NCBI RefSeq assembly: GCF_030272615.1
Contig: NC_081413.1
Location: forward strand, 18,362,285-18,426,284
Direction of reading: 5' to 3'
Length of the DNA stretch: 64,000 nucleotides
DNA from: Cryptomeria japonica
Taxonomy: Eukaryota > Streptophyta > Pinopsida > Cupressales > Cupressaceae
Shown here piece by piece: positions 22,955 through 34,721 of the stretch. Below the pieces are notes generated by a model. That model did not search any database. It was not told the DNA's origin and was given only the letters and a program-made list of their open reading frames with translations. Position numbers and translations under genes: made by a program. Every line of letters starts with the position of its first letter. The stretch's first letter is position 1.

Positions 22955-25900
22955 ATGGTTGCTCCTGCAATGAGTAATCCTTCATCTTTTTCACTGCATG
23001 GGCTGAATCCATATGGCCCTGTAAGGAGGTTTTTAGCCTCTGTTGTTGCTCCCCTGAGAAGACCATCCAAGATGGTGTCCACAGAGAATGATGGGGGCAG
23101 GGACAGAGAGAGGAGGAATGGTGAAAAGTTTGATCCCTCTGCAATGCCACCTTTTACAATAGCAGATATCAGAGCAGCCATTCCTAAGCATTGTTGGGTG
23201 AAGAACAGCTGGAGGTCTTTGAGCTATTTTGCTACAGATGTGATGGTGGTTATAATCTTGGCAGGGCTTGCTGTCTATTTTAATAGTTGGGCTGTTTGGC
23301 CCTTGTATTGGTTTGCTCAGGGGACTATGTTTTGGGCACTCTTTGTGATTGGGCATGATTGGTATATAGCTTTCTTTATTTACCTATGTTGCTCTGTTAG
23401 TGATTGCATTGGTTGGAGATTTGTAACAGTGTGCTTGGTTTGGTTTTCAGTGGTCATGGAAGTTTTTCTGACAGCAAGGACCTGAATTCCACCATTGGAC
23501 ATTTGACTCACTCTTTTATTCTGGTGCCTTACAATGGATGGTATATATGATCTCAATTTGTTGTTTCTGGTCTTTTGATGCAAATGGTTCATGGTCCTTC
23601 AGATCTTATTTTGGGTTCTCTTGTCAAGTCTATTTTAGTTGCAGCACAAGTAGTCTGTTATGTGGATTATGAACATCATTTGTCTTATTTTTTGAAATTG
23701 GACTTGTTTATTGACCTGAACAAGATTGGTTTTTAAGTCTTGTGGGATTGGAAGAAAACAATGGTGTAGGCTATCCCGACTGGTTTGCACAAGGGCTCAA
23801 TGTGGATTGACCCTGGGGCCTAAGGCTATCCTGATCTTTGATATAACTGGTTTGCACAAGGGCTCAATGTGGATTGACCCTGGGGCCTATCCTCGAGTCC
23901 TAGACAGAGCAAATGTCTTCAAGGATTTGGAAACTTTCTATTTTTAATAAAAATCCCTGTTTTACACAAGTGACTAATGTGAATTGGCACTAGGGTCTAC
24001 CCTAGACACTGGATATCTTCAGGGATTTGGAACCTCCGAATATTTTAACCATTTGAGCTAAAATCAAGCCTACCTCCTTAAAAAATCATTTGTTGCATCC
24101 TTACAGTAGTATAACCAGATTTCTGAGGCCCTCTATCTATCCAGATGCACCCATTTGAATTTTGGCCCTCCCACGCGGCCTTAGGTCATTCGACCCCTTA
24201 CTTTAGTTAAAATAGTTGAGGTTTTCACTTCTTCCCATTTCCTTAACAAAGAAGATCAGAGGTCCACTAGAGCCCTGTTCATTCCATTATTGTGTTTCTA
24301 CATTCACTTTTACATTTGGAAGCGTCATTGCTCATGAAGTAACAGAATCGGTGATGGATTTGGTTATTTGCAGGAGAATAAGTCACAGAACCCATCACCA
24401 GAACCATGGCCATGTGGAGAAGGATGAATCCTGGCATCCGGTGAGGCTTTTGCACCAAATCTTGCCATTGAGGCAGAGTAGAATTTTCAGTTCATATTGT
24501 GTGTTTTATATTCTTTTGTATGTTTTGCTATGGCTTTGCATTAACAAAGAATGTGATGTTTTTGTTTCTGTTATTGCCTAGTGATGAAAAATGGGAACTA
24601 ATAACACCTTTAGACAAAGAATAAAGGTAGCCTCTGTTTAAATCTTGCCACTGTGACAGAAAAATTTTCAGTTCATATTGTGTGTTTTATATTCTTTCCG
24701 AATGTTTTGCTGTGGCGTAGCATTAACAAAGAATGTGATGTTTTTGTTTCTGTCATTGCCTATCGATGAAAAATGGGAACTAGTAATACCTTTAGACAAG
24801 AATAAAGGTAGCCTCAAGGTAGCCTCTGTCTGACAAACTTGTTAGGGAATTGAAGATCCAGTTTTCCAAATACCTAACTACTAGCATTGTATTGTTTATT
24901 CTTTCGTTTGAAAAGAATTTTGGATCTGAATGAGAAACCGCCTGTTGGTGAAACTGATTGGCATCACAATATGTTTTTCTATGGAGTGTTCATGTAAATC
25001 TGAGTTGTTACACAGGACTAAGTTAATAAAGGCCTAATGAAATATGCATGGAAGTCTACGAGAAAAGTGTTGCTAAGCCGGGTCAGAGAAGTTTTTCTTC
25101 TATTTGCTGTTTTAAGGGTGTTGAACATGGGCATTGCTTTTGAGTATAGCCATCTTCTATGATTGCTTTAGGAGGATAGAAGCAGTGGTAGTTTTTATTT
25201 CAGCAATGCCCTTAAGCATTGTAAGTTTTGCTTTCTGTAAGTCACACTTGTTTATTCTGCAGTGAGTGAATATATTGTGGAAACTCCTTTTCTTCTGATC
25301 ATTTTTGCTTGATTCCTAAGGAATTTAAGTATGTTTGGAAGTTTGTATAAGCTTAATTAGAATAGTACAATCCATATCCTGAATTCTCTCTTTGTTAATC
25401 TGTTAAATTTCCATTTCATTGTTGTCTGCATGCTCTTAACAGCAACAGTTTTGTGTCTTATGAAACTTGTCTGACTAATACAACAGAAACATGACCTGTT
25501 TGAGGGTGAGGGAGTGTACTAGGCCTCTACATAAGGTATCTGATTTCTAATATTACAGGTTACAGAGAAGATGTATAAGAATTTGAAGCCGGAAACTCGA
25601 ATGATGCGATTTGCTCTTCCAGGGGCACTGTTTGTATATCCTTTTTACCTGGTTAGTATGCCCATGTTGTTGTTTTTTTCTTTTCGCGGTTCAAATTTTT
25701 TCATTGATTCTTGTTAAGAACGCCTACAGGCAGCTACAAGTTTGGAACTTGTCTGAGTATTGCCATTATGTGTTAAATGGGGCTGTATGATTTTGGTCTT
25801 TGCAGTGGTGGAGGAGTCCTGGTAAGACTGGCTCGCATTACAATCCTGACTCTGATCTCTTTGCTCCAGAAGAGAAAATTGACGTTCTTATCTCGACCTT

Positions 25901-27275
25901 ATGCTGGATTGCTATGGCTTCATTGCTACTTGCCTTTGCTATCATCATGAATCCTGGATGGGTTATCAACCTCTATGTTGTTCCCTACTGGGTAAATTCT
26001 TTGCTTGTTTTTTCTTCAGAAAATGTTCTGAACATGCTTCTATATAACATGTATCTTTTAGTGCTGGCACTGAAAATATGACCTTGTTTTCCTATTTTGT
26101 GGCATGATTCTGAGGATCATAATCTTGCAAGGAATGTCATTACGCTTATTCTATCAGACAAGCACATCCTTTGTGAACATAATTAAAAAATAATCTACCT
26201 TTTAAATAAAGCTAGAAGCATCATTACAGTTATTGCAAATTGACTAATAGTATCTTGTTTGAATTTGGGTTGGCACTGGCAGATTTTTGTGATGTGGCTA
26301 GATCTTGTGACATACTTACATCACCACGGTCATGATCAGCGAGTGCCTTGGTACAGGGGAACGGTATGAGGCATGCAAGAAATGCCCTTTTTAGTTTATT
26401 TGTGTACAAATAGTATTATTTGATGGTTGAAAGTGATACTGCTTTGCTTCATTGACAATTTGCTTACCAGTGGCTAATTCATTTGGCTAAATTCTAGGAA
26501 TGGAGCTATCTCAGGGGAGCTCTGTCTACCATTGATCGTGACTATGGCGTGTTCAACAAAATTCATCATGACATTGGAACCCATATCATACACCACTTGT
26601 TTCCTCAAATTCCTCATTACAACCTGGTAGAAGCGGTATGGATGTCAAATTGTTAAAAAGTGCATAAGTGAGATTAAATTTTTACAGTTTATAATGATTA
26701 TTGTTTGGTTTTTGGATTCCAGTGTACGAATTTTGAGTGCTCCAATGTTTCAGATCACACCACTTCATATTTTATGTGATCTGAAACGTTGATGCACTTG
26801 ATGCACTCAAAATTTGTACACAATAAAATCCAGAAACTAAATAATAATGCAAAAAATGCTAACTAGTTAGTAATTTGTTTAAAATACTAAACAATAATGA
26901 AAAAAAATGATAACTACTTAGTAATTTGTCTAAAGTAAACTTCATTTGGACTAGTACTATTTCTGAAACTAGTTTTAATTTATAAGTAATATTTTTGAGC
27001 CTTTGTGAATACACAGAGAACTACATATGCTGGTTTCTTGCCACAGATTTTTATGCTCTTCTGGAAAATAACTCATTATATTGAAAATGTTGGTTGTGCA
27101 GACTGAAGCAGCTAAACCTGTGCTTGGGAAGTATTATCGGGCTCCTCAAAAATCGAGTCCTTTTCCCATTGAATTGATCAAACCTCTGGTACAGAGCATT
27201 TCAGAAGATCGCTATGTTAAAGATGAGGGAGATGTTGTCTTTTATCAATCAGATACTAGCTTAAAAAATCATTGA
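22955..27275 (+). CDS. FAD3: Omega-3 fatty acid desaturase (FAD3/FAD7/FAD8 family), eight exons, apparently intact
   Basis: Membrane di-iron enzyme that puts the omega-3 double bond into linoleate (18:2) to give linolenate (18:3). Exons: 22955-23361, 23451-23540, 24374-24440, 25559-25651, 25806-25991, 26283-26363, 26498-26635, 27102-27275. All introns are GT-AG, phases fit, total 411 codons plus TGA. The internal exons (90, 67, 93, 186, 81, 138 bp) have the sizes I recall for angiosperm genes. Signature [19 protein letters not shown] is in exon 1. Three His boxes are present: HDCGH (split by intron 1), HRTHH (exon 3) and HIIHH (exon 7). FDPSAMPPF and the Asp-rich N-terminus look like the ER enzyme FAD3, but a roughly 40-residue Ser/Arg-containing extension precedes a second Met (VSTEND), so a plastid FAD7/8 form is not excluded. 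No stops or frameshifts were seen. Symbol is by family resemblance. Confidence 0.93.
23779..23891 (+). repeat. Tandem duplication in desaturase intron 2
   Basis: A 46-bp segment starting ACTGGTTTGCACAAGGGCTC occurs at 23779-23824 and again at 23846-23891, a period of 67 bp, nearly identical. Lies within intron 2 (23541-24373) and does not touch exons. Confidence 0.85.
24458..24815 (+). repeat. Tandem duplication of about 180 bp in desaturase intron 3
   Basis: 24458-24639 and 24640-about 24815 share 'aaatcttgcca', 'ttttcagttcatattgtgtg', 'acaaagaatgtgatgttttt' and 'gatgaaaaatgggaacta' in the same order with scattered differences. Starts 17 bases after the exon 3 donor. Confidence 0.85.
26705..26846. 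mobile_element. Foldback (MITE-like) element in desaturase intron 7
   Basis: Left arm 'tttttggattccagtgtacg', 'aattttgagtgc', 'caatgtttcagatcacac'; right arm is its inverted copy ('gtgatctgaaacgttg', 'gcactcaaaattt', 'ataaaatccagaaac'). Arms of about 60 bp, loop near 26765-26775. The core (aTGTTTcaGATCACA) is shared with the foldback at 19176-19341. Confidence 0.75.
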
Positions 27276-28713
27276 AGATATAGCAATTATAGATTTAAAA
27301 TCTGCAAAAAATGCTTCAACTCTCAAGGTATACTAAACCCTGTATGGATATATTCAGTCCTCTTTCTCCAGTTCTACAGTATGTTTTAGGTTCCCAGCTT
27401 AGAAATCTCTGACCGCGAGTTACATAGTTTATGTTAATCTAAATAAAGATTCCATCAGAACTGTACGAAGAGTATAAGTATGCAGATAACTGCTAATTGA
27501 GACACCAAATCAAAATCTGGTCCATGTAGAATTTACATCTGTTGATGGCAACAGTATCAGATGGACCTTTTGAAAAGGACTGTAAAAAGTCTTTGTGTAA
27601 AACCTAGTGACACTGGGGAAAATCCATTTGCAATGGCTATAAACAGTTCGATATTCAGAAAGCTCCCCACTTCTTAAATAAATAGTCTGTTGGTTTTTTT
27701 TAAATGAATATGCCATGTAAAACATTTTCTATATGGGATACATCAAGAAGTGTCTCATTCTCTTTTTGCTTAACCCTCCATTAAGAAACTTATAATACTA
27801 AGCATAACATATTGTGTGTATTTGTGTTTTTGCTTAACCCACCATTAAGAAACTTATAATACTAAACATAACATATTGTGTGTATTTGAATATGTTCTGT
27901 TTTGTGTGTATTTGAATGTTTTGTGTGTATTTGAGTATGTTCTGTTTTTTGGTTTTTTTAAAGTTGTTTCTGAATTTGATTGTGTTTGTTTGTTTTTATC
28001 AATGTTTTGAATCACATTCTTGATCCATCATGGGAATGTTCAATTTTCCAATTATTGCTACTGACTCTTATGACATGCACTAGTTCAGTTCAGTTCTTGT
28101 AGATTTATTCATTCACAGTAATTTCAATAACAATCTGCAGCCTAATAGAGAAGATCTTATGATTAATATCTAAATTGCAGTTCTTGTAGATTTACTCATT
28201 CACAGTAATTTCAATAACAATCTGCAACCTAATAGAGAAGATCTTATGATTAATATCTAAATTGGTGAAAAGCCTACAAAATTATTAACCAAGAAAATGC
28301 CAAAAATTTCACAATAAACATAGAGCAAACAATTATCTGGCATAGCATTGTTTTTTCAAAGTCTGAATAACTCCATAGATTAAGGATGTTACTTAATGTC
28401 CGGAAGCATTTTACAATCTTTTAATTGAAAAATGCATTTACTGATAAAAAATGCACAAAAAGATGCTCTCAGAAACACCTTAAAGAGCAATCTACATTTG
28501 ACTATAACTGCATCGAGGCACTACAATGATGTGCATATCAGCATTCCATCAAAATTACAATAATAAAGGTATCACTTTTCTCCAAGAAAAAGACAAATTA
28601 CAATGATGTGCATATCACCATTCCATCTTTAAGTGAAACAATACAAAGCAGCTTGCAAAATTACAATAATAAAGGAATCACTTTTCTCCAAGAGTATTAA
28701 GAAGAAGCTCCCT
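27276..28713. other. 3' flank of desaturase gene, duplicated noncoding segments
   Basis: No gene seen. A near-identical pair of about 64-bp segments beginning 'tgcttaacc' lies at 27768-27895. A perfect-looking 87-bp tandem duplication beginning 'cagttcttgtagattta' is at 28091-28177 and 28178-28264. About 27995-28035 holds half of the foldback element family ('tttatcaatgttttgaatcaca'). The desaturase poly(A) signal is probably in the first few hundred bases but cannot be fixed. Confidence 0.6.
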
Positions 28714-29031
28714 TATAATGAAATTCACTTTTCTTACAATAATAAAGGAATCAGTTTTCTCCAAGAGTATTAAGAAGAAGCTCCCTTATAATGAAATTCA
28801 CTTTTCTCCAAGAGTATTAAGAACAAGCTCCCTTATAATGAAATTCATAGTGATGTGTAGAGATCCATTGTATATAATGAAATTCACTTTTCTTACAATA
28901 ATAAAGGAATCAGTTTTCTCCAAGAGTATTAAGAAGAAGCTCCTTTATAATGAAATTCACTTTTTTCCAAGAGTATTAAGAACAAGCTCCCTTATAATGA
29001 AATTCATAGTGATGTGTAGAGATCCATTGTA
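28714..29031 (+). repeat. Tandem duplication of a 159-bp unit
   Basis: Units 28714-28872 and 28873-29031 are almost identical and each contains two or three copies of a shorter block ('ctccaagagtattaagaa', 'aagctcccttataatgaaat'). An ORF of 108 codons across the array repeats itself because the unit length is a multiple of three; it is not taken as a gene. Confidence 0.9.
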
Positions 29032-29059
29032 TCTTGAGTTCTAGATTGTTGCTGATCTT

Positions 29060-30770
29060 CTCTTTCAAGACTTTAACAAGAGAGGACTGTTGCAAAATAA
29101 TGCAAGAGAATAGATCATGTAGAATGACTTCTTAGATCATGTAGAATGACTTCTGCAGGAGGGAAGGTGTTAGAAAAAATAGATTTACATCTTAGCAGCC
29201 ATATATACAACAAAATGCATTGACGACGAAAAGATTTTGATAACATATTTTGAGTGCAATGCTTCTCTGATAATGCTAATTTCCAATTTAATTTTCTGTT
29301 AAAAGTAGCAGGAATAAAGGATAGAATTGTTTGCCAAATTAGCTGAGCATGTTTATAGAACCAAAGGAATGTTTAATGGTGTCCAACTTATGACAGAATT
29401 GACATTTGCTAAATAGAATAGGGAGAAAGGGGAGGCAGTCACTCACAATGACCCTTATAATGGATGATTTTCCATGCAAGAAATTGTGTTTTAGCTTCAG
29501 CTTTAGATTTCCAAACAGCAAGGTTCAATTTGAATCATTTGGCTTCAGACCAGTTCTCTCGCTATTTCAAATTTAATCTTAGTTGAATTTGGATTGGAAG
29601 AAGAAGTTTATGATAGATTACCTTAAGAGGGAAATTATTTAAATTATATCTTGGAAGCCACCTCCAATCCTTTAAAAAGTTGCAAAATATGAGAGTAGAA
29701 AGTGTTAATTGAAGAGCAAGAGGAACAACTTCATGCACTTTGTGAATCTCATTGATCAAGACATTTGACAAATTGAATTCATGTTTAAGTTGCAAACCAC
29801 TTTTCTAGGTTGATGAGGAAAAATCCTGAATGTCCTTGAATTTTGTGATGCATTTTTTGAATAATAAATTAATATGCAAACTAGCATTAATAGAAAGAGG
29901 TTGTTTCATGAATGCATATGAGTCAATTTCACCAAATAGATGAAGATGAGAAACTCATCCCATGGCTAAGGTATGCCCGTTCCATTCAAGAAGAGGAGAC
30001 ACTTGCTGCCACGCTTTCCATACGCTTAAGAATTGACTAAAAGCTCAAGGTTTAAAGTATTTTGCCATAAGAATTTTATCTTTTCACCCAATTGCTTTCC
30101 AAGCATTATTGGCTTTAGCAGTAGCAATTTTGTGTTTGAGGAGAGATTTCCTTGGTGTTTCTCCATGAAGAATTGTGATAATCCATTTAGTTATTAAGCA
30201 TACTCCTTGAGTACAAGGGTGAATCACTCCTAAACCCCCTTTGTTTTTTGGCTGAGTACAATGTAACCATGAAGCAACAAGCTGCCCTTTCTTGTTATTC
30301 CATTTTCCCCACAAGAACACTAATTGATTTTGTTAGTTGTTTATAACTATTTTTTTGAAGGGAGCCAACATGATGAAATGTAGACATGACTGGGAATGAG
30401 AAATTTATTAGCAATATGAATGTGTCTAGCAATTGAAAGCAATTTGTTTGACCAAAGTTTAAGCTTTCTTTTTATTTTTTGCATGAACCATTTCCACATT
30501 TTAGATAATGAAACTCCAATCCTAAATGGGATGCCAAGGTATCTCGAGATTATACCATGCTTGATTTATTTCCATTGAGAGGATATCCAAGGATGTGGCT
30601 GATCACTAGTGGTCATAAAAAAATTAGTTTTATTAAGAGAGATTTGAGAGCCAGAAGCATAACAAAACAAGTCCAAGATTTCACAAGTTTGTTGAGCTCC
30701 TCTTGAGAATTTTGAATGAATAATAGGACATCATAAAAAAAATGGAAATTCAAAGCAACTTCATTACTGT
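29060..30770 (-). pseudogene. LINE retrotransposon fragment (RT end and zinc-binding C-terminus)
   Basis: On the minus strand the right end reads like the last part of a LINE RT (YLGIPFRIG near 30540, then SCWLPSKK near 30350), followed by FLWGKWNNKKGQLVASW and QPKNKGGLGVIHPCTQGV (30084-30320), the conserved GGLG block. A zf-RVT remnant follows (CQFCHKLDTIKHSFGS, about 29350-29400). Many stops. The right edge is cut by the LTR starting at 30771. The left edge is approximate. Confidence 0.82.
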
Positions 30771-32180
30771 TGTGATGTTTTCACACTTTGCCCCATTGCA
30801 AATGAGGACCCCCACTTTTTGCTTTCTAGCGTAGTTGTCTTAGCTTAGTTGTCTAGCTTGGCAGTAGTTTCTTTAGTTATACAACTTTTGATATTGAGAG
30901 ATGCAAAGTCTTTGATTGTCAAGAAGTGATCAAGTCAAGCAATCTAATTGCAGTCTGGTCTTCCTCCAACTTAGTTTGGAGTCTTCTCAACTATAGGTGC
31001 TCAAGTAATAGGTAAGGGTCAAGATGATCATTAGGTGATGCTTCACAATGTGACCTTTAGATCAGGTCGAGGTATGAGTCTTAGGTGTGATGAGCACTCA
31101 AGCAAGCGAGTAGACTTCCTTAGGTTAGAGCATGGAGGTGAGGAACAATCAAGAAGTAATTAGCAATCAATTGAGATGAAGTTCTTGATGAAGATCAACC
31201 AAGGTCTAAGAGATGATGAAAGAGGAAGAAATCACCAAGTTAACCTTATGAGCAAGTTATTTTATAGTTGGCGAAGGTAGTGAAGTGGTCAACTTAGGGT
31301 AGTGTTGGTGTCTGTTTTATCATCTACCAAACATTAGGATAGGATACCCGAAGGTATTCTATCCTCTCCTAAAAAATCACTACTGATTCCAAGGTCTATA
31401 TGTGCAAACAAGCGACTTTAGTGGAATAGCTTCTTGGGTAGTGTATGCTGAAATTTCAAGGGGGACTTACGTTTGACAAGTATCTTGAATTGCTGGACTT
31501 AGATGGATTTAGCAATTTTAGGCTCTTCTTTTTTTTTTGGGAATTTTCTGGGATTTAGACTTTCAAAAGAAAGGGAAAAAGGGATAGAGTTCAGGAAGGC
31601 TAATTTAATCCTACGAATTCTGGAGACGGTATCAACTGGGTGCTCTGGAGAAACCAAACCTTGCTTCGCCACACTAGGGACAACTACACAAGGCCGGTGA
31701 AATCTTCAATGGGTTGTGCTTATGGTTGAGATGTTGGGATGCACAGGGGATGGGCTCAGACTAACTTTGCACGGTAAGATGGAAATCATCCATTTACCAA
31801 AAGTATGAGCGGAGACACACCATCAATCGACACTTATCAAATCCTTCATTTAAATTAACAACAATGAAAGCAAATCTAAATTAATTTTAACTAAGTGTTG
31901 AGGCAATTGAAACCATGCAAATCATTCAAATAATAGAGATTACAAAGCAGCGCACATGCAATATATTATCTGGAAATGACCTTAAGCAACAATACATCAA
32001 AAAAAACCTCACACTTTTCAAATGAGAGGAGGCAACCTTATATAGTTTCTCAAAAATAAATGAATGGCCGAGATCAAACAGTGATCAAGGGCCAAGATTG
32101 AAAGTCCTAAACCCTAATTAGGGTTTCCCGAAATACTATCAGTTCAAGCAAATGAAAGAGTGACAAGTGGCATAGCTGCT
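30771..32180 (-). repeat. Probable 3' LTR of element H
   Basis: The left edge (minus-strand end) is AAACATCACA, a typical LTR end, and abuts decayed LINE sequence. On the minus strand the region begins just after the H ORF stop and carries a TATA-like CTATATAAGG followed by a C/T-rich presumed transcription start. No second copy was found in the window to prove the ends, so the LTR call is an inference from position and promoter structure. A G/C-rich coding signal is absent. Confidence 0.55.
32036..32045 (-). promoter_or_regulatory. TATA-like box in the H 3' LTR
   Basis: CTATATAAGG on the minus strand, about 140 bases into the presumed LTR, preceded by 'ttggcc...ctcggcc' repeats. Confidence 0.5.
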
Positions 32181-32184
32181 AATT

Positions 32185-34716
32185 TTACTGAGGTGAGTGG
32201 CCACTTTCCTCTTTCAGAGATTCAACGTATCTGGACACAATGAGCTTGACCTCCTCCATGGTGACACTTGGCAAACCGCCAATCTGGAAGTCGATGAGGT
32301 CTACATCCGCATGTGGCAAGGATGCCTTCCCACTCCACTGCTTGGGTGAGGAAGTTGTCATCAATGGAGAGGAAGTTTGCAATCTTCAAAAGATCGCCTT
32401 TGTCAATCATCCTTGAATCTCGGAAGAAGCTCGCCTGAATCCTGGCTCTCAGGTTCTCTGCTTGTAAATGCTTCTCCCTTAGGCTTTCCTTCTTCCAGAT
32501 CTCTGACGCCACACGAAAAACCTTGCCGAGGATCTCTTTAACACTTGCCTCTGTCTCAAAACACTTGGTCTCGGATTTCTTCAGAACCTCAATCCAAGTG
32601 ACTAGAGCATAGTACCACATGCCGAAGTCGTACCTGTCTTTTGTCTGTATGATGCCTGCATCCACTAAGCTCCTCTTTGACATGCCTCAGATAACCTTCA
32701 GGTGAGGGAGTATTTCATTCTGAATTTCATCCACTTCTTCCCAATTGGATGCTAGATCGTGGATACGATAAATCAACAAAGAAGTTGCCTCATGTGCCGA
32801 TACTAAGTTTTCTACCAGGGTGTCAGCACGTACCGAAGCATCTGAAATCCACTCCTTTTCTTGAGTGTACGATCCCTTCATATCATTATAGTCCTTCATT
32901 GATCCTTGCTGAAGAGGTTGTGGTGGAGTAGCCGGGACTTCATGGTTGAGCGGGCTGGTAAGATGGAGAACATACTTCTTCAACTGTTGGTTCTCTTCGT
33001 CCACTTTCTTCCTCTTTTCCTTTTCATGAGCTAGCCTCATCTTTAGAATGTTGCAGGAGTCATCAAAATATTGGATCTCTTGGTCCCGGGTAGGCTTACC
33101 CATCTCTATGGTGGTAACCTTGTAATCATCCATGGTGACATTGTCCCTAGTCTTCCCTTCTTTGGGCACCGCTATCTGGACTGTCCTGAATCTGGCACTG
33201 TCTCTTTGAATCAGGGAAAACTTCCTGGCTGGTTTGGGCGGTTTAGCTATAGCGGGTTCATTCACCTTCTCCAAGAATGCTGCAGTGACCTCCTCGGTTG
33301 AGTGGGCCTCCTTGGGAACCTTGGCCTTTATCCTTGCTCTTAGCCAATCCGAAATGGTTGATTATTCTACAGTGTTCCGGTCAAACTCATCATCTGCCTC
33401 TCCTGGGTTCGCTAGTATGCCATCCAAGAAGATTGTAGGGGCTTCAATCTGCCCCCTATCTGGAGTTCGGAAGACCTTCTCCACCACTTCCTCAACTGGC
33501 TGGGAAAGCACTCTTACTTCATCATCAATCACATCGATGTTCATCTCTTGCTCCCCAATTGCACTCCGATCAGGCGCAATGGAAGCAACACTTAGGATGG
33601 ACTGACTTTCGCTAGATTCTCTTCTCTCACCTACAACCCTTTTCCCTGTGACCTTTGTGGAGCTTCCACCCAAGTCCTTCCTCTTTCGAGACCCAACACT
33701 TTTTGGATTCCGAGCATCACCAGTGGAGGTACAAGGATTGACGGACAGAGTATCATCTACTCCCATTAATTCATAAGTTAAAGTCACACCTTTGGCCTTC
33801 AACTATTTTGTCTTTTCAGACACCCACCACCTTGAGTACTCAACCACCGACATCATGAGGTCTGCTAGATCTGATTTCTCTCCCTCTGTCCAATCTATCA
33901 AGACTAAGGGTTCATTCTTCATCTTTTCAAAACCTGGCTGCTGAAGTTCTAGGCTTTCTTCTACTTGATCGGCAACTCTAAATACTTCAGTTGCTCTCAC
34001 CATACTCAAAGGAATTCTTGACTAGAACCTCTTCCGGATCTCGAAACTATCGGCTACATTAGCCCAGAAGTCTTCTAGATCCAGTCTGTGGTCAAACGTT
34101 GTCCCTTCGATCTTCTTTATCCTATGGAATGGATCGAAATCCTTTCTTGCCTTGTATTGATAGAAGGGATACCAGGCCGGTTCTTTCTCAGTGGTGGCTG
34201 CAGCCTGTGATGATGGATATGTTTCCATCCCATTACCAATTGTAAGTGAGGACGTCCTTGCCTTCTTCTGCTTATCCCTTTGAATCACTATATACTCCTC
34301 CAATTGTCTCACAACCTCAAGCAACACCACTTGGTTGGTAGGGTAAGCTGGAAGCTTGTATGGAGGCCCAAAGAATCCCTGGATTCGGAGGTAAGTGAAC
34401 TTTGGATATTGGATGTACCAACACCCAAACCGACCGATGAAGTCCATAGAATCTTGAGAGAGCCTCTGGTGCAGGCCACCTTGAAGGGTCTGGGTAATGT
34501 GCATCAGGAAGGTATCATTCACCCTTTTGAAATGGAACTTCTCCTCCATGTGGAGTTGGGGATAGCAATCATATACTGGAAATTGGTTCTCCTTGTTCCC
34601 AACTTCTCCTCTACAAGTGAGACCTTTGTACCTATAGGTCCTGGCCAAAGAATAAAACAAGTAAGAATTCATGAAGAAAGTCCTATTCGCCTCCAGATTC
34701 CTTAGTTGGCTGTCTA
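32185..34716 (-). pseudogene. Element H long ORF, C-terminal part (unknown protein)
   Basis: I do not recognise this protein family. One minus-strand frame runs from the Gypsy F insertion at 34716 to about 32335, interrupted only by TAG (34022), TAG (33803), TAA (33362) and TGA (32687), then a one-base shift near 32325-32335 leads to DVDLIDFQIGGLPSVTMEEV and a stop at 32185. The first 250 residues are globular, with many aromatics (CYPQLHMEEKFHFKRV, FGCWYIQYPKFTYLRIQGFF). The middle (33360-33800) is acidic and Ser-rich with a basic KRKDLGGSSTKVTGKR patch, possibly nuclear targeting. A coiled-coil-like stretch (RLAHEKEKRKKVDEENQQL) follows near 33030. Its N-terminal part is at 47485-48142. The length and position between LTR-like DNA suggest an extra ORF of a large LTR element. 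Confidence 0.7.
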
Positions 34717-34721
34717 GGTTG

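Noticed and set aside
28718-29044. ORF of 108 codons
   Set aside because: Arises from a tandem duplication whose unit length is a multiple of three.
32749-34705. Plus-strand ORFs opposite the H protein
   Set aside because: They are shadows of the better supported minus-strand frame, which alone joins across the Gypsy F insertion.
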